Part shown: one piece after another, positions 27,076 to 41,520 of the stretch
How the letters are laid out: each line of letters opens with the position of its first letter
How positions within the stretch are numbered: position 1 is the stretch's first letter
NCBI GenBank assembly: GCA_013397845.1
Contig: VZTG01004599.1
Span: forward strand, 752,624-816,623
Origin: Melanocharis versteri
Lineage: Eukaryota > Chordata > Aves > Passeriformes > Melanocharitidae
Length of the DNA stretch: 64,000 nt
Direction: 5' to 3'
Translations under genes and position numbers: made by a program
The notes under the pieces: generated by a model
Told to the model about the DNA's origin: nothing
What the model saw: only the letters and a program-made list of their open reading frames with translations
Database searches by the model: none

Positions 27076-30000
27076 TCACTTAAATGATAAAAGGGCTCTG
27101 TAGGAAAAAAAAAACAAACCCAAAAAACTCACGATCATATCACTAAAATCTGTGCTTGGCAGTGTATAGTATGCTATCTACATCATAATATATGCCCTCA
27201 TGATAAATTAAGCTTTCCTATAGAACTTGGACTAACAAGCTTCCTAACATTCTAGGACTTAACTTTGAAACTGTAGGTTAGTTTAACATTATTTTTTAAA
27301 AATTAATACTGAAGGGTAAGAAAGATAGATGTATATAAAAATAGAGAGACACACAACTAGTTCATCACAATAAGGAACAAGAGATTCACAGTTTTCAATT
27401 GCTGTTGGAGCCACTGTTGCAGGCTCCGAAAGATAACCATGTGCCACTTCACAATAAATTTACACCCGAAATGTTACCCCTTTTAATGACCAGAGCTCAA
27501 AGTCTCTCCTTTAGTGAGCAGACACATACTCAATGTCCTGTGAGCTACTTAAACATTCAAAGTGCACAACATCCAGATTATGAACCCAAGCACCTGATAC
27601 CTCTGATTCTGATCTTAAGTTTTGGGACCATGCATGACTATCTAAAATGGTGCTGTTCTGCTTTTAACTGAGGTTTCTTTGAGCTATTGCTCTATAAACA
27701 TTTAGAAACAAACAGGAGTTTCCTGTCTGTGCAGTTTGCCCTACATCCTTTGTTGTATTGTGCTTAGTTCTTTAGGAAAATTCTTGTAAGGATTGCTCAC
27801 CTGCCTCCTGAATCTGAAAAACAGCATTTTGGATTCTGTTCCCTGTATATGATTTCCTTCAAAAGCAGACCTTTTGTCCAGAGAGCTGCTCTGGACAATC
27901 CTTTCATTGCTTACACAAAAGCATTTCAGGTTTCTCAGCCAGCACTCTGAATGGTCACTTAGAAAGAAGCCTTTGCTTTGCTACAATCCAAGTCATCCTA
28001 CGCTCAGATGAAAGAAAGCTGTCAAAAGCCAGCTCCCCTTCTAACAGACAATACCTGAAATAAGGTCAGTGACTTAGAAACATAAGCTATTTCTTGTTAC
28101 ATCCAAGAACCTGAAGCACGCCTTCCCTGCCAGTCAGTGGCATCATTAAAACTCTTGAGAGCTTTAATGATTATTCCGGCTGTTTCTTACCTCCTTTGCA
28201 AGCAAAATGCCAGAGGAGACAGTTTCAGCCATTAGGATAGCTACAGTGCATACAGTTTTCCCCAAAGATGCAGTCACAGTCCTGAGTCTCTATAAATTTT
28301 CGTTGCAAAAGGTTTCTCATCAGCCAGTGACAGTGATGCCATGGTAATCTCTACATGAACTCTTTTAAGTTCCATTATAATATTTCATTATTATCTCAAA
28401 CTTAGTGTTAGATCTCCAGCTACAGGAATAGATACAACACCTTACAAAGGCACAGCAAGAGAGAAACTAGATCAAAACATCTTACTAGATAAAATAAACC
28501 TTTGAAAGTGTTATATTTCTATGAGTTCTTAGAAGATTTTTTGAATGATTTCAAATGATGTAGGATGGGAGTACAATTTCCCTAGGGAGAATCGCTGAAA
28601 TAGTGTGATACAACATTCCTTTTCAGATATTTAGTAATACAGTAATCATAGTTCCAAGGACTAAAGTTGCATCAGGTAATAAAATCTATAAAATTTAGCA
28701 CCCAATAGATTCTCATATTTCCTACTCATCATACAACTCCTGGGGAAGGATCAGCGAGACTGGCAGAATACGATAGGATGCGAGCTCAATAGTGTAAACA
28801 GTATCAGTAGAAGACAAAAGTGGATAAATCCAAGCTCTTTCTATAAAGTCTAGCCAGCAGGGAATGAATCAATTTTAAAAGGAATTCAAATTTTCTAAAC
28901 TAATTATTATGCCACAGCATATCCCATTTAACACTGCTAAAGAACAGCTACCTCAGAGGCAGCTGCTGTTCACACCATGATTCCAAGCAGCGAGCAAAGA
29001 CAGGTCGGGCTACAAACTGCAGTAAATTCCACCGTGATTACCAAGGGACACACAGCATGCTTCAAGTGAAGATTTCAAAGAGCTGCAACGTTTTAGCTAA
29101 GAAGAGCCCTTGGTTATTGAAGTCTTAACAAAAAAAATCAACACAGCACATTGTACAATATTCTCATTTCTTTTCCAACAGTTCATTTTCTTTGAACCAC
29201 AAGTAAGTTAAGAGTAAACAGATGAAACGGGTCATAAGTAAGTCTGTTTTCTTCATTCCGCACCAAACCATCAACAAATAGTTACTGTATAAGCACCAAC
29301 AGCCTTTTTTTTTTTTTGTGTACACAGATGGCTTTTGAAAAATCCAGAGAATATGGTAAGCTATAGGCAACAAGCAACCCATCTTTTTCTCACATCTCAG
29401 AACTAAAGTGCATGCATATGGAGACTAGCTTTTTTCTTTGAGCTATTTTGTGTTTCTGTTGCAGACTGTCACCCAGACCACAGAGAACTGTATGTGAAAA
29501 ACAGTCAATGGTTAAAAAAAAAATGTTCATATATTTCCATCCTTCAAGTTTTGCATTAGTTTCTTAACTTCCTCATCCTTAAAGTTTGGTGCAGCAAAAA
29601 CATCCAACAGAAAATAAGGATTTTATGGAGATACCTCAAAAATAGCAGCCATGGCTAAGCAGTAGAAAATAAGACTGCAGGCTCCTCATTCTTAGATTTT
29701 CTGGATTAGGAATTGGGCTGGAATATGCCACTTTCAGGCCTCCATGATAGGACAGATGCGTGGCTCTTCCAGGGGCCTGACTGCACCAAAGGCTATAATG
29801 ACCCTGAGCAGCCACACCCTGTTGGGTTGGGAGCTGAATTTGAGCTCTGGTCTGTAAAAAAAGAAATGTGAGCATTTTCCACTTTTGGTGCTCGGTCTCT
29901 TCGCTAAAAAGATGCCTGTGTCATGCTAATGTCTGACTGTAAATGGATGAATTTAATATTGTAGAAAGAATAAAAAATGAGCATTTAAGTCTCAGTGATT

Positions 30001-33000
30001 CTTAAGAGCAAGGAAAGAAGGGAAGCTTCAAAGGCGGAACACAATGACACATTTAGTAGCATTTTCAATCCAAAATGAACTGGAGAAAGAAAATGTCTTA
30101 CATCTATGCCTATAGAACGTGGGGGTTATTAAGAGCATCTGGGAACCATATATGTTCTGCTTTATCTGTCACTACACAGGAAACAAAATGCATCTCAATA
30201 ATTTTACAATTATACACCTAACAATGTAATCACTCTTAGGTTACAACAAGCATTTTTGTTTTCAACCATCAGGAAACCAGAAAAGTGACATGTAAAGATA
30301 TATCTTACCATTCCCCTGATAAAGGTTTGTCACTAACCTAGAGTTAAAAGCCTCTAATTTTTTTTTCTTATCTACTCAGTCGTTTTCATTTTATGACGGT
30401 ATCTGCTTATGCAAATAACTAAGAAAAAAATTGCCTTTTCTTAAACCTATTCAGTAGAATCTACCCTTTCAACCTTTGGTTTTGCATTATATTTCTCATT
30501 CCTCCACTGATACTGCAAACATTTTTCATTTTTCTGACAATAATTGGTTAATTCAAGAGTAGAAAGCATCACATATTCATTGACATATATACACAAAACT
30601 AAATTTCAGAAACAGTTTTGTTGTTTTACTGATATGTAGCATGAAAACTGACATAGGATTTTCAATCCTAATGATGCATTTTTAAAACACTGAACGCAAT
30701 CCAGTACTCAACAGACTTTCTTCTGATGCTATTGAACTCCAGTTCAACAACTTTTCTCTGTTTATGTATCTCCACTGCATGAAGTTAAATAGCAACAGGA
30801 AACGATACTTCTGTTTGTTTTAGTTTTACTTTATCGGAAGCTTACTACTTTTTTCCACTTTTGAGACACAAGTTGTCTTCTATTGTAATAAAAAGCACAT
30901 GCTCTTTACAAAAGAAAAAAATCTGAAGTCTCTGCCAAAACTGAATGAATGGAACTATATTAAGAATTGTTTTCCTTAGTAAGTTTTCTTTACTGGTGTA
31001 ATGTGATAGATATATCTAACATTGCTGTAAGAAAAAAAATAAGTACTCATATTCAGATAACTTTATCTAGTGCTAAAGTATCCTATATATTAACCTGCAT
31101 ACACCTCCCCTGAGCAATTTGTGTTAGAAGCCAGATTACAATAAACACCCATCTTTTCTTGATTAAAAGCAAAATCAAGCGTTGTGTAAACACAAATTCA
31201 ATCAGCAGATTTGGTTTTGTTTCTGAGACGATTGTGGATAATCGTCTGTCTTACACACTGCATCACAGCAAATAAAATCCATATAAGTCTGTCATTCAGA
31301 ATTCCTCCCACAAGCATGGATTTACCGTGGCTCTGTAGATAAAATCCCCCAAGAAGTGCTGTAGCTTTTCAGGCCAGAAGACTCCTGCAATAATCTCACC
31401 AAATTTTGCCTCTCATAAACCACTGAATTTTATCAACTAATTCCTTTAAAAACGTTATATCCTCTGGCAGAGCTGGATGTATCTTCTATGTGAAGATCTT
31501 GTCGATATTTAAAGGCCTCAGGGAAATGAATTTAGCACATTAATAATAAAATTTTTCCAGCAGTTAATGAACTTCTTTAGTAAAAGTTTTAGTCTAATTG
31601 CTGTCTACAGTATAGCTTTCTCTGTTAGATTGAAGAGCTCCCTTATTCTAAGATCATACAAATATAAGGCAGACAAGCAACCCAAAAAGTATTCATTTTG
31701 TTTTGTCACTTTTTGTCACACTAGCAACACTCTATTTACGTTGGTTATTCTGTTGTAGATACGTTACAAATTGGAGGTTTTCCTCCTTTGGGTTACACCG
31801 CATAGTTCTGAATCATGTTGTTCACTGCTTTCCAAAACAGAACTCCTCATTCTAGTAGTCTGTCCTGCATTCTTGACTCCAAGATTTACTGTCTGCTATT
31901 CTGGTGTATTAAATTCTGAGCTCAAGGGGATTCTGTATATCAGGACATTCAGAAAACTGTAGAATTGCCTTTAGTCCATAATTTAGTATGTCACAATATA
32001 TTTCTGTCATGGGTAACTTTTTGAAGCTTTCTGACTTGTATTTCTACTTTTATTTTAAGACCTTCATAGCTAAGATGCAAAGAATCAATAAATTTTAAAA
32101 ATGAAAGTAGATAGAATTAGTCTTATTAAATAAATCCTCCTCTGCCACAGTGCAACACATCTTACTGAGGCACTGTGATTTAATACAAGGATGATTTCTT
32201 CAGGTTCTGCTCCTTCTTACTCTTTTGCAGCACTCCCTTTTCTATATGACGTCCAACTAGGTCTCAGTGAAAAAAATAAATACTACACTGTCCTGCGCAT
32301 GTTCTTGTTTAGGTTGCCACCCTCGGAGGTGCCATATTCCTGCTTCCCTGCCCTGCTTCTGTCACGACAGTCCAGGCTAGCACAAACATGTTTAACTTTG
32401 GATGGATGTCTCAGACTGAACTCGGTGAGGGGGCAAGCACACGTGGTTTTGTCACAGATGTGAAAGGAGAGCAGGCTCCTGCAGCACAGGGAGTGGGACC
32501 TGCAGGCAGCAGCAGGCAGCAGCCACCACAGCTGGTGACTCCCGCCTTGGGTCACTGCAGGTGGTTACACCATTCATCCTGCAGCGTGTGGGCTGCCTGT
32601 ACTTTGCTCCATAATTTATGTGGCACTAGGAGTGTTTTCTGCTCAGCTGTGAATATTCCAGCCTTACATTCTGTTTCTATAGAGCTAATTCGTATTGCTG
32701 ACTGAACTTTTTGTGACATTATGTGGGAATATGGGACATTCCTAAGTAAAGACGTATTGCATTCATCATCCAGGTAAATGTGGGCAATTCTGAATTTATC
32801 TATTACACAAATTCTCTTGGTGTAAGTATATAGTTCTTTCCTTGAATTTACTTCAACTGTAATCAGAAAAACATGAGTCTGTAGAAATTAGCAATGAATT
32901 CTGCAGTTATCGGGTTTTATGTTCTAGAATGTTTTTTAATATTTCTGAGTACTGAGAGATATTGAAATAGAAGTTACAGCAGAAAAAATTAGGTTTGCTC

Positions 33001-35568
33001 TTTGGAGAAATGTCTTTTGGTTTTACTTAGTGAAAATGGAATTCAGAAATAGAGAGGAATTTTGAAATCATTCAAAATGGACAAGGAGATGAAAAAAAAA
33101 GGGTGGAAATTATGACAGGAATAATCTTCCGTTAGTCAGAGGCAGAACTGAGTAATTGCCTAGGTCTCACTTTCCCCTAATTTTTTTGATAAAGATTACA
33201 AGTTCTAATGAACTTTGGACGTATCCTGGAGCAGACTATCATGACAAAGATAATTGGAAGAGCTTGACTAGGGACTAGACTTAGGAACTTTGCATTCTTT
33301 ACCTTCTGGAATTTAGAGATTTTGCTTCTCCTCCTCTAGCTGTCCCTGGGATTTCTCCCAGTAAGATTTCCAGTGGTACAGAACAGACTGTTTTATAGTG
33401 ATCGTCGTTCTCCTTGAGCATAGGATAGGGACCAACAAGATCTTTCCCCAGCTTGTTCTTTGCCTTTCATGGTCTTTTGTCTCCCTCTCCCTTTCTCTCT
33501 GGTTCTCCATGTCAGCCCACAGAATCAGATCTGAAAAACACTGTGAGTGTTTCACTGGTACGCTCTGGACCAGCTACTGAGCAAAGAACCCCATAGTGGA
33601 CTCCTGCAGCAGTTCCTCCAACAGCTGTTTCTACATCCCATTTGTCTGTAGAAAAATAAACCCCAATAATGAAATGGATAAACTTCTTGTGGTGAAAGGT
33701 AAATAAAAAATGTCAAGGAAAAACCTGCATGGGGATGAATTACTGCCAGTCATAAAAGTCTCTCACTAAAGCACATTGTCCAGCTACTGGGCTATGTGCT
33801 GGACGTTTCTAAATGGTAGAATATCCATACAAGTTCCTAAAAAGGTTTCTCTGCTGACAACCCTGAGTGGGATGGAAATGTGAGACAGATGTCTGAGCAA
33901 GCAATTAGCATCCTTATTGCTTCTGTCTTCCAGAATAACCTTAGCTTCATTAAAGGGCAATAACAGAGCAGATAAGTGTTATCCTTTGAAGAGGCTTAAA
34001 ATACAGGAAGAATTAAACAGAGTGGCAAAGCGACTACTTTAGTTTGCTTTGCACAGAAATTTGTTTACACTGAATAATTCAGATTTGGTGCAGTCAACCT
34101 TTTCCTCTCTCAGAAGGCTTGCACAGCCTGCAAACAAGCCCATTACATTAAAAATTCTTGACACCTTGAAACTGAAAGGAAATCAATGCACTTGGGCAAT
34201 GCATTACATTAAAAGGTACAAGTCATATACTTTATAAGCTCATTATTGGCACAAGACCCATTGAAACATTTAGTAAACTTATCATGAGTACAGACATTAC
34301 TTCAAGTAACAGCCTATTTTTTAGGCAAGGACCAATTTCTCTTGACAAATTTGTCCTACTGCTACCTAGTAGTGAAGGATTTAGGGGAGTAAGCTTCACC
34401 ACAAAATTCCTTGTGTACACAAAGTAGCACAGTCAGTTTCTCTTGTTCCTTAGGACGTTAAATGGCTTTCCAGCTGTACCAGAATGCAATTCAGAAATGC
34501 TTCCACAGGACGAATTCTTCTAGAAAATCCTTGAGTTTACCTCATGGACCTCTCAATAATAACAACTTTCCATCCTATTCCTAGTTTTTACTATGCCACT
34601 ACCCTAATTAAAACAAAAACAAAAAAATTCTCCCCTTTTATTCCTGTTCTCTCAAGTTTACTTTAGGCAAAGCGTTCAAAGCCTAGGTGATATTCTAAGG
34701 TTTTGAAATTAACTACTTGTTCATTCTAATTTTGATCTAGATAGACTTGTTGGACTGTGATCTTGACAAGTATTCATTCTCTGCAGTGTATATCATGACA
34801 GCTGCGACAATCCTATGGGGAATGTTGAGCAACGTCCAGCATGAGGACCAGAGCAAAGCCAGGCATGAAAAGACAAAGAGAAATTCATCTGGATTGCAAC
34901 TTCATCTGTGAATGGAGAAAATGATGGGATTCTCAGTGGTCACCTCCTGATTCTCAAAACCCTTTAAAACTCCATAAATGATAACTTGCTCCATTGGCAA
35001 GTGGCATAAACAGCACAAACAGCTTAAGGGACCTAGCGACAAACTGTTGTCCCTTGAGTCTATGTTTGATGAACCAAAGAGTTAAGGGAGGTGGGAAGGT
35101 ACAGTGACAAGGTTTCAAGGAAATCATAGAATTTCATCTTCAGGCTAAGATGCACGCTCCTGAGAAGGCTGAAAATCTCTTGGCAGAAAGCAATCAGGCT
35201 AGAAAGGGGGCAAACCTGGCAGAAATGCCCAGTGAAGCTGTCCTCTTGCATTAACCACAGCCTTCCAAAGACTGAGATCTCTGCTGATGGTCTGTTGGAG
35301 GCTGTGTCACTTGGACACACAGCACTCAGGGAAAACAGACAGCACTTTTGTGATGCCAGAAACAAATGTGTAGCACTGCTCCTGCCAAATTCTACACAAT
35401 AGTGTGGGGGTAGATTCAGCACTTAAGGAACATGGGAATATATATGAGAGGGAAAGGCACAGCAGGTTCTAGACTCAGAATGAAAACTGTTAGGAAGCTG
35501 TAAAGACCAAGAAATATTCAGATGGAAGATGAGTACTTGGTGTTTACTTCTCACAGAAGAAGTGAGAA

Positions 35569-35950
35569 TGGAAGAGACCTTCTGGGTTTGCCTAATCAAG
35601 CTGGGTGAGCTACAGCAAGTTGCCCAAGACTGCATCCAGTTGAGTTTTTTAATATTTCCAAAGATGGAAACTTCACAGCCTCCCTGGGAAACATGTTCCA
35701 ATATTCAACTACAGGAAAAAAGTGTCTTAATTTACTGTCTCATTGTTTGTGCTCGTTGCTTCTTGTCACTAGGCATTAAGAAGAGTCTGGGTCCATCCTT
35801 TTAATACCATCTCTTCAGATATTTATACATTTTGGTAAGAAGTTCCTCAAGCTTTCTCTTCTCCAGGCTAAACATTCCTAGCTCCCTTCCTCATACAAGG
35901 ATGCCCTTGGTCATTCTTGTGGCCCTGGATGGATAGCCCCAGGATGGCCA
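35569..35950 (-). repeat. CR1 LINE fragment, reverse orientation, older copy
   Basis: Reverse-complement CR1 wording: tggaagagaccttctgggtt, agttgcccaagactgcatcc, a phrase like gatggaaacttcacagcctc, then aaacatgttccaatattcaa, and ctcttctccaggctaaacat further on. It is clearly more diverged than the copy at 16371-17000 and belongs to a different CR1 subfamily type (weak-spot phrase ccagttgagttttttaatat). Confidence 0.85.
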
Positions 35951-36380
35951 TTTTCTGGCTGGTGGGATAATTCAGCTCCTCAAAGCAGTGTCTTTTTTAC
36001 CTTTCCTGAAACACTGGCAATTATAAACTGGTATTCCTACTAGTAGTAATTTGTCTGATGTTTAGCCCAAAAATTTGAGATTTAACTCTTCCTCATACTG
36101 ATGGTTAGGAAGAAATTTTATCACAAGTCAGAGTGACCAGAGGATATCTACGGGGATATCAGTTGAACCAAGTACTTATATTGAAAATATCTCATAGACA
36201 GACTGGACTCAGAGAATTGTTCTCTTTCCATTTAAAGAGAAGTTCAGTTTACATAGTAACACTTAATTTTAATCCTCCTTACTCTGCAGAAACCTGACTG
36301 AAAAATTATTGTGTTTTCATGGAAGTAGGAAGTATTACTGTAATTCCTTTAAACTGTTTTTCTCCTTTCTGTCTCTAATG

Positions 36381-36431
36381 ATAATTTTAAAATAAAATTA
36401 AAATTTAATTTAAATAAATTTAAATAAAATT
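36381..36431. repeat. AT-rich low-complexity tract (taaat/aattt units)
   Basis: Almost pure A/T with repeating aaattt and taaataaa units over about 50 bases. Confidence 0.7.
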
Positions 36432-39400
36432 GATGCTAACAGCAGTTAATCTCAAAGAAGAGAGCATGACGGCTGCAGGCAGTGAATCACATTTAAAGCA
36501 ATGTAGTTGAAAGTGGGGCTAAGTGACCCCTCACGTAAAACATCAGCAACTGTCAGCACTCTGTTTATTGTAACATTTATTTCTCTGATGTTTCTAGCTG
36601 AGGTCCGATATTGGCTTGCCTGTACTTAAAATCATTAAAATGGGAATTAATTACAATTGTTCCAGTATAAGCCAAGAGTTATCACCAGCCCAGATTCCCA
36701 CCAGGAATTATTCCAGAATGTCTGTGTGGTAAACTGAAGCTTGTAGACAAGATTCTAGCATGGTTAGGAAATTTTAGCAAACAATTCTTTAAAGACACAC
36801 ACCCTCTCTAGTGTTTTCATTTCCTGGAATCTTACTTGCTGAGGAAGATTTTGTTAAACACGAAAAATGAACACTGCCAATTTACCTGTGAAGGAAGTAA
36901 GATAAAATAAACCCGAGAACCACTGCATATGTAATTGACCATATATTTTATACATACTGCTGTAACACAGAGCTGCAATAGGATACAAAGGTATGTCTAG
37001 TTTTCAGCATTCACTTCTGCACTGTTGTAAAAGAGGAGTTAACTAAAATTTAAAAAAACCTTCTAAACACTTAGCATCTCAGAAGCTTAATAATTCAGAT
37101 ACCCCAAAAACTGGTAGTTAGAGGCAAGAAAAGTCTCAAGTGGAAGCATGGCTTGGAACCTAATATTTTGAGGCTGAACTGTAAGAAATTGAATGTTTAA
37201 TTATCAGTTTTGTGGTTTTATTACATTTTCACCTTTTCGGTTAGAACCTGCCAAGGTAAAAAAAAAATCACAAAACCTAAGTAAAGCTCAGTTTTAGAAA
37301 TGTTCCTTTTCAATTGCATAACTGCTTGTCTTATCTTGTCAGTTTTCTTGTCAGATTCAATTCCTTTGCACTAAGGCCCCATCTGAAAGCTGCAATGAAA
37401 AAAGCATCAAGTATTTAACTAAATGAGATGTGCATAGGAAATGGAGAATAGTGTAGACCTGGACAACAATTACACAAAGTCTATCTAGTGTTTCTTGGAA
37501 AGATTTGAAGACAAAGAAAGAAAAATTTACTTGAGAAAAAGACAAAAAGGCAGAACTGGAACAATATGAAGGGCTGGTCTACTGCATCTGGGCAGTAAAA
37601 AGGCAGTAAAATCTTTGCCATCTGGTAAGGAAGAAGGCAACAAAGGACAGCGGAAAACAAGAGGAACAGCTTAGTTTTAATTGAGACAGATCATCTCAAA
37701 AACCAACCAACCAAAGAAAAATAAGCAAAACCTCATCAAATATCAAAGATGTAAAATTTCTATAACAAGGAAAAAATTCTATAGCACCTGCATGAATCAG
37801 TATTCGGTGCCAGTTTGTCTGGCACACCCTTGAATAAGATTAATCACTAAGATTCAGTATTAAGTTAAATCGGAAAAGTTCAGCCCTGGGAACTTTCCTA
37901 GACTGACTAAAACTCTGAACATTTTGTCCAGGCTTGCACCACATACATTGCAAAACCCAGAATTAATTCTTCAAGAGTCTTCCTACTGCAATTGTTCTAA
38001 AGCCTTGTTTAACAAAGGGAGAAAAAAAAAGTACGTGCTCCTAAGGATAGCTAAATCCCTGAAAAATATGTAAAAAGATGAGATGTACGAGAGAGGGAGG
38101 GAAGCCTGCAATTAGCTGTTCTCTGAATTATGGAATTAAGCGGAATGATTGGAACCAGAAGACCGTTGTGCAGCACTTCACATTTACCCTCAGTAGGCAC
38201 AGGGCTGTGTTGTGCTAAGTTCCACTTACAGCTTGTCCTTCAGGACAGTGTCATGCTGTGCATGTCCCTGTGCCACAGAAAAACTCATCCAGCTAATGGT
38301 AACAGGGGCCTGCGGGCAGCTCCAGCTCAGCAGCAGCAACTGCACCACCTGCCTGTCCTTGCCTTTATCTGAAAAGTGCAGCAACAAGCTCGCATGAGAA
38401 CTTTCTGTCTGACAGTAGAAATGATGAATAGAATTGTTTTCTTCTGAGAAAATCCTGCGAGAGTTCAAAGGCCAAAATGCTGTATGATCTTTCCATGGAC
38501 GGGATCTGCACAGTGTGCAGTGTCCTGATCGGAGGCCTGTTGATGCTGTGCAGCTCAGGGTTCCCAGCATCTGAAGGGATGTAAAATTATCTGTACCATC
38601 CCCTCTTTCTTTCTTTCTCGTGTTAGTGTAAATGGGAAGTGTTTCAAGAGATACTTTGCAGAGTCTGAGTACTTTTCCTACTGGGATCATACTGAAAACC
38701 AGCTCCTCCTGAGGAAAAACGGTTAGAATACATCAGTGAGAAGGTGATAGGTCAGCAGGGAAACAGGTTTGTTTAAGGATTCAATGTAGTATTTTTTACA
38801 ATGCAATATTACATTTTAATTAAAATTATTATCTGCCTTCAGGATAGCCAAAATCACTTCAGAGAGGCAACAAGTTGCCAGCATTTCTCAGTTCCACATG
38901 GAAGTACCCATGCTTTCACCAAACCTTAATCTCAAGTTTTGCTTTGTTTAAGAAAAACTTTACCTGAAACTCTTCACTAAAATATCATCCACTAGAAGAT
39001 TGATATTAGCTCCATCAGGAAAACTACAATGCATACTCTCAAGAGAGAAGGAAGGAGGCAGACAACCTTTGTCTCTGCTGCTTGTGAATGATCAGCCCAA
39101 TGTACTAGACTCCACTGAGGATGGCACTTTAGGAATTAAAAAATACCATTTTTTGTATCTGGTTGCTTACAGGACCGTTTTCCATGATTCTTTCTCAGCG
39201 GCTCTGTAACTTCCTGCCTGTGCCTTTTCTGCCCCAGGCCATGTTACCCATTTTTCTTTTTTTTGCAAAGTGCTGATGTAAGACTCAGTCTTTTGATACT
39301 TGGAAACCTTCTGTACATGCCTGCAGCAGCAAACCTGAATATATCTGGCAGAATATACAAGGCAGAAGTGCATCTGTTCCCGAGTTATAACGTGGCCTCT

Positions 39401-40599
39401 TTCTGAGGGATTCCCAGTACCAGCTCATTCCTGTGTCATGTTTCACATTTCAAAACCTGCAGCAGTTTTCTTCCCACCAGATATATTTTAAATCATTTTC
39501 AATTTAAACTGGTGTCAATTTGGCATGATGAATACTTTTTTCTGCTCACAGTCATTAATTTTATTTTAAATGTTTTTCAGCCTGTCCACTTTTTCTTTTA
39601 TGCCAACAGGTTTTTTTTCATCAAAAGGTTCCATTAAATATTTAAGTATTCTAATGATGCTAATGCAAGTCAAGGAAGAGGTAGGCAATGCAATTGCTCA
39701 GTGCTGTACCAGTGCAGCATTTTAACTATGTGGTTCAGACAAATCTTGTACCCTTCCACTTGACAGATAGCAGCTTTTAGAATAGAAATCTGGGTCTGCA
39801 TCAGTTTTCTAAGTGTGAACATTTCCAAACTCGGCCAGCATTTGGATCCAGGTCCTTCTTTGGATCCAGCAGTTTCTATTTCAGCACTGAATTCATCAAA
39901 ACTCTGGAAACGCAAACTTGTGAGCTTTGAGAAGTGCACATCAGGCCAACAGTCCAGTAATTTGTTTGTAATTCTGTGTTTAGTGAGAAGCCATATGCCC
40001 TTAGTGAGTAATCATAGGCCCTTTCAGAAAGTGGAACCATCAGCTGGACACAGCATTTCTTTTAACAATATTTACATTACAGCTTTTGTAGCATTCCATA
40101 TGGCCACTCTCAGGGTCACCTGTGTCTCTTGGCTTGGAAATGTACACCAAAAGCTGCTTCCTCAATGGATTTTCTTCCTTATTATCTAAATAGGCTATCT
40201 CCTGTCTGCAAAATCAGTTCCTTGACTACCTCACCAAAAAAACCCAGTTTTTCACACACTTCCCCAGAAATAAATTCTAAATATTCTCAGTCATTTAAAA
40301 GAATCACCAAATCACCAAGCTACCAACAGTGTTGTTTCCTTGCCCAGCAATAATTTCCACAGTATCTGTTGCTGTGGACACTAAATTGTGCTTCTGAGCT
40401 GGTGCGCCTGCTGGAGCCAGTCACCATTGCAATCTAGAAGGCCCTCCCCATAATTTTGAACATCACAGATAAAAATCTACACCTTGATATTACACTCCAG
40501 TTCTTCATTTCTTGATCTCAGCTTTGTGTTGCCTTTTGAGGCTGCTCCCAGTTATTCTACAAAACACCCAGTGACAATAAAAATCTCTCTCTACATTTA

Positions 40600-40700
40600 T
40601 GTGTAAGTATACACAAAACCACATATACATATATATATGTACACTATGTGAATATATAAAAGCATATTTATATCTATAAAAGCATACCTCTGTACACAAA
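40600..40700. repeat. AT-rich simple sequence with short direct repeat
   Basis: It contains an atacatatatatatgtac palindromic AT tract and two copies of tataaaagcata about 25 bases apart. Confidence 0.65.
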
Positions 40701-41477
40701 CACCTAGCTGCAAAATTTGACTGCGAAGGCTTTTCAGAGGCTGTCTCAAATCTTTCTGTGTTTAAATACTCTTTCCCACAATGACAGGTGGTTTTGAATT
40801 AACCTCTTCAGACCTTGTGTTGCTACTGGGTACACTTGCAAGGTGTTTCATTTCCTCAGGATTAAACACTTTGTTCAGAGACAGTGGAAGCAAATTCTGC
40901 TTCCTCTGGAAAGACTTCTGTTGCTGCCTTTATGCATCATGAATTTTTTGTTGCTTTGTACTGGTCTACTCAATGCCCCAGTGTAAAATTAACCAATCTA
41001 TCTAGACTCCTTGTCTGCTCCTTCCACCCTTGTCACTTGAAAAGGGTTTTTACTTCTGCTATAAACTGTGGCCAGTTTTCAGCTCAGGCAGCTGTTGTAT
41101 GATTTCTTGATCACATCAGATTTTTATTGGCAGGGGTCTCAAATTCTACAGCTCATCTAATTTTGTATTAATCGACTGATTAATAGGCGAGTATTCAGGT
41201 TTACCCACAGGTTAGCTGATGCTCAGAGATGGTACTGATGCCTTCTTTTGGGTCACAACACTGGTCCTATGCAGATTTTTAACCACAGTGAGTATGCTTC
41301 TGGCTTTTGTTCATTTCTCCCTGCTAAATTTTGAATGAAGTGGCTATGATATAATGCAGTGTTTTGTTCTCTCTCCTTCGCTCTCTTTCACTGAACAGAA
41401 ACAAAATGGAAACAATTTTTCTATGTGTCTGAATTACAGGATTCCAGAAAAAGTAAGAAGCTGAGTTACTTTTAAAA

Positions 41478-41520
41478 TTATTATTATTTTTATTATTATC
41501 ACTATTAATAGTAGTAGTAT
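41478..41520. repeat. Trinucleotide repeat (TTA)n/(GTA)n
   Basis: Imperfect tta/att repeats run into gtagtagta. Confidence 0.75.

Larger units (their letters stand above)
21566..35568. other. Non-coding, AT-rich stretch without a recognised gene
   Basis: Only short overlapping open frames without domains. It holds a pentanucleotide repeat (25678-25698), T-rich tracts (23649-23700, 27005-27075) and two clear inverted repeats (21667-21720, 24897-24918). No exon was supported by paired splice sites. Confidence 0.6.

Noticed and set aside
31226..31247. Inverted repeat agacgatt/aatcgtct with a 6-base loop
   Set aside because: 8-bp arms are short enough to be expected by chance over this length.
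38226..38690. Longest minus-strand open frame (154 codons)
   Set aside because: No domain, low-complexity composition, no splice or promoter context, and overlapped by plus-strand frames; expected by chance in 64 kb.
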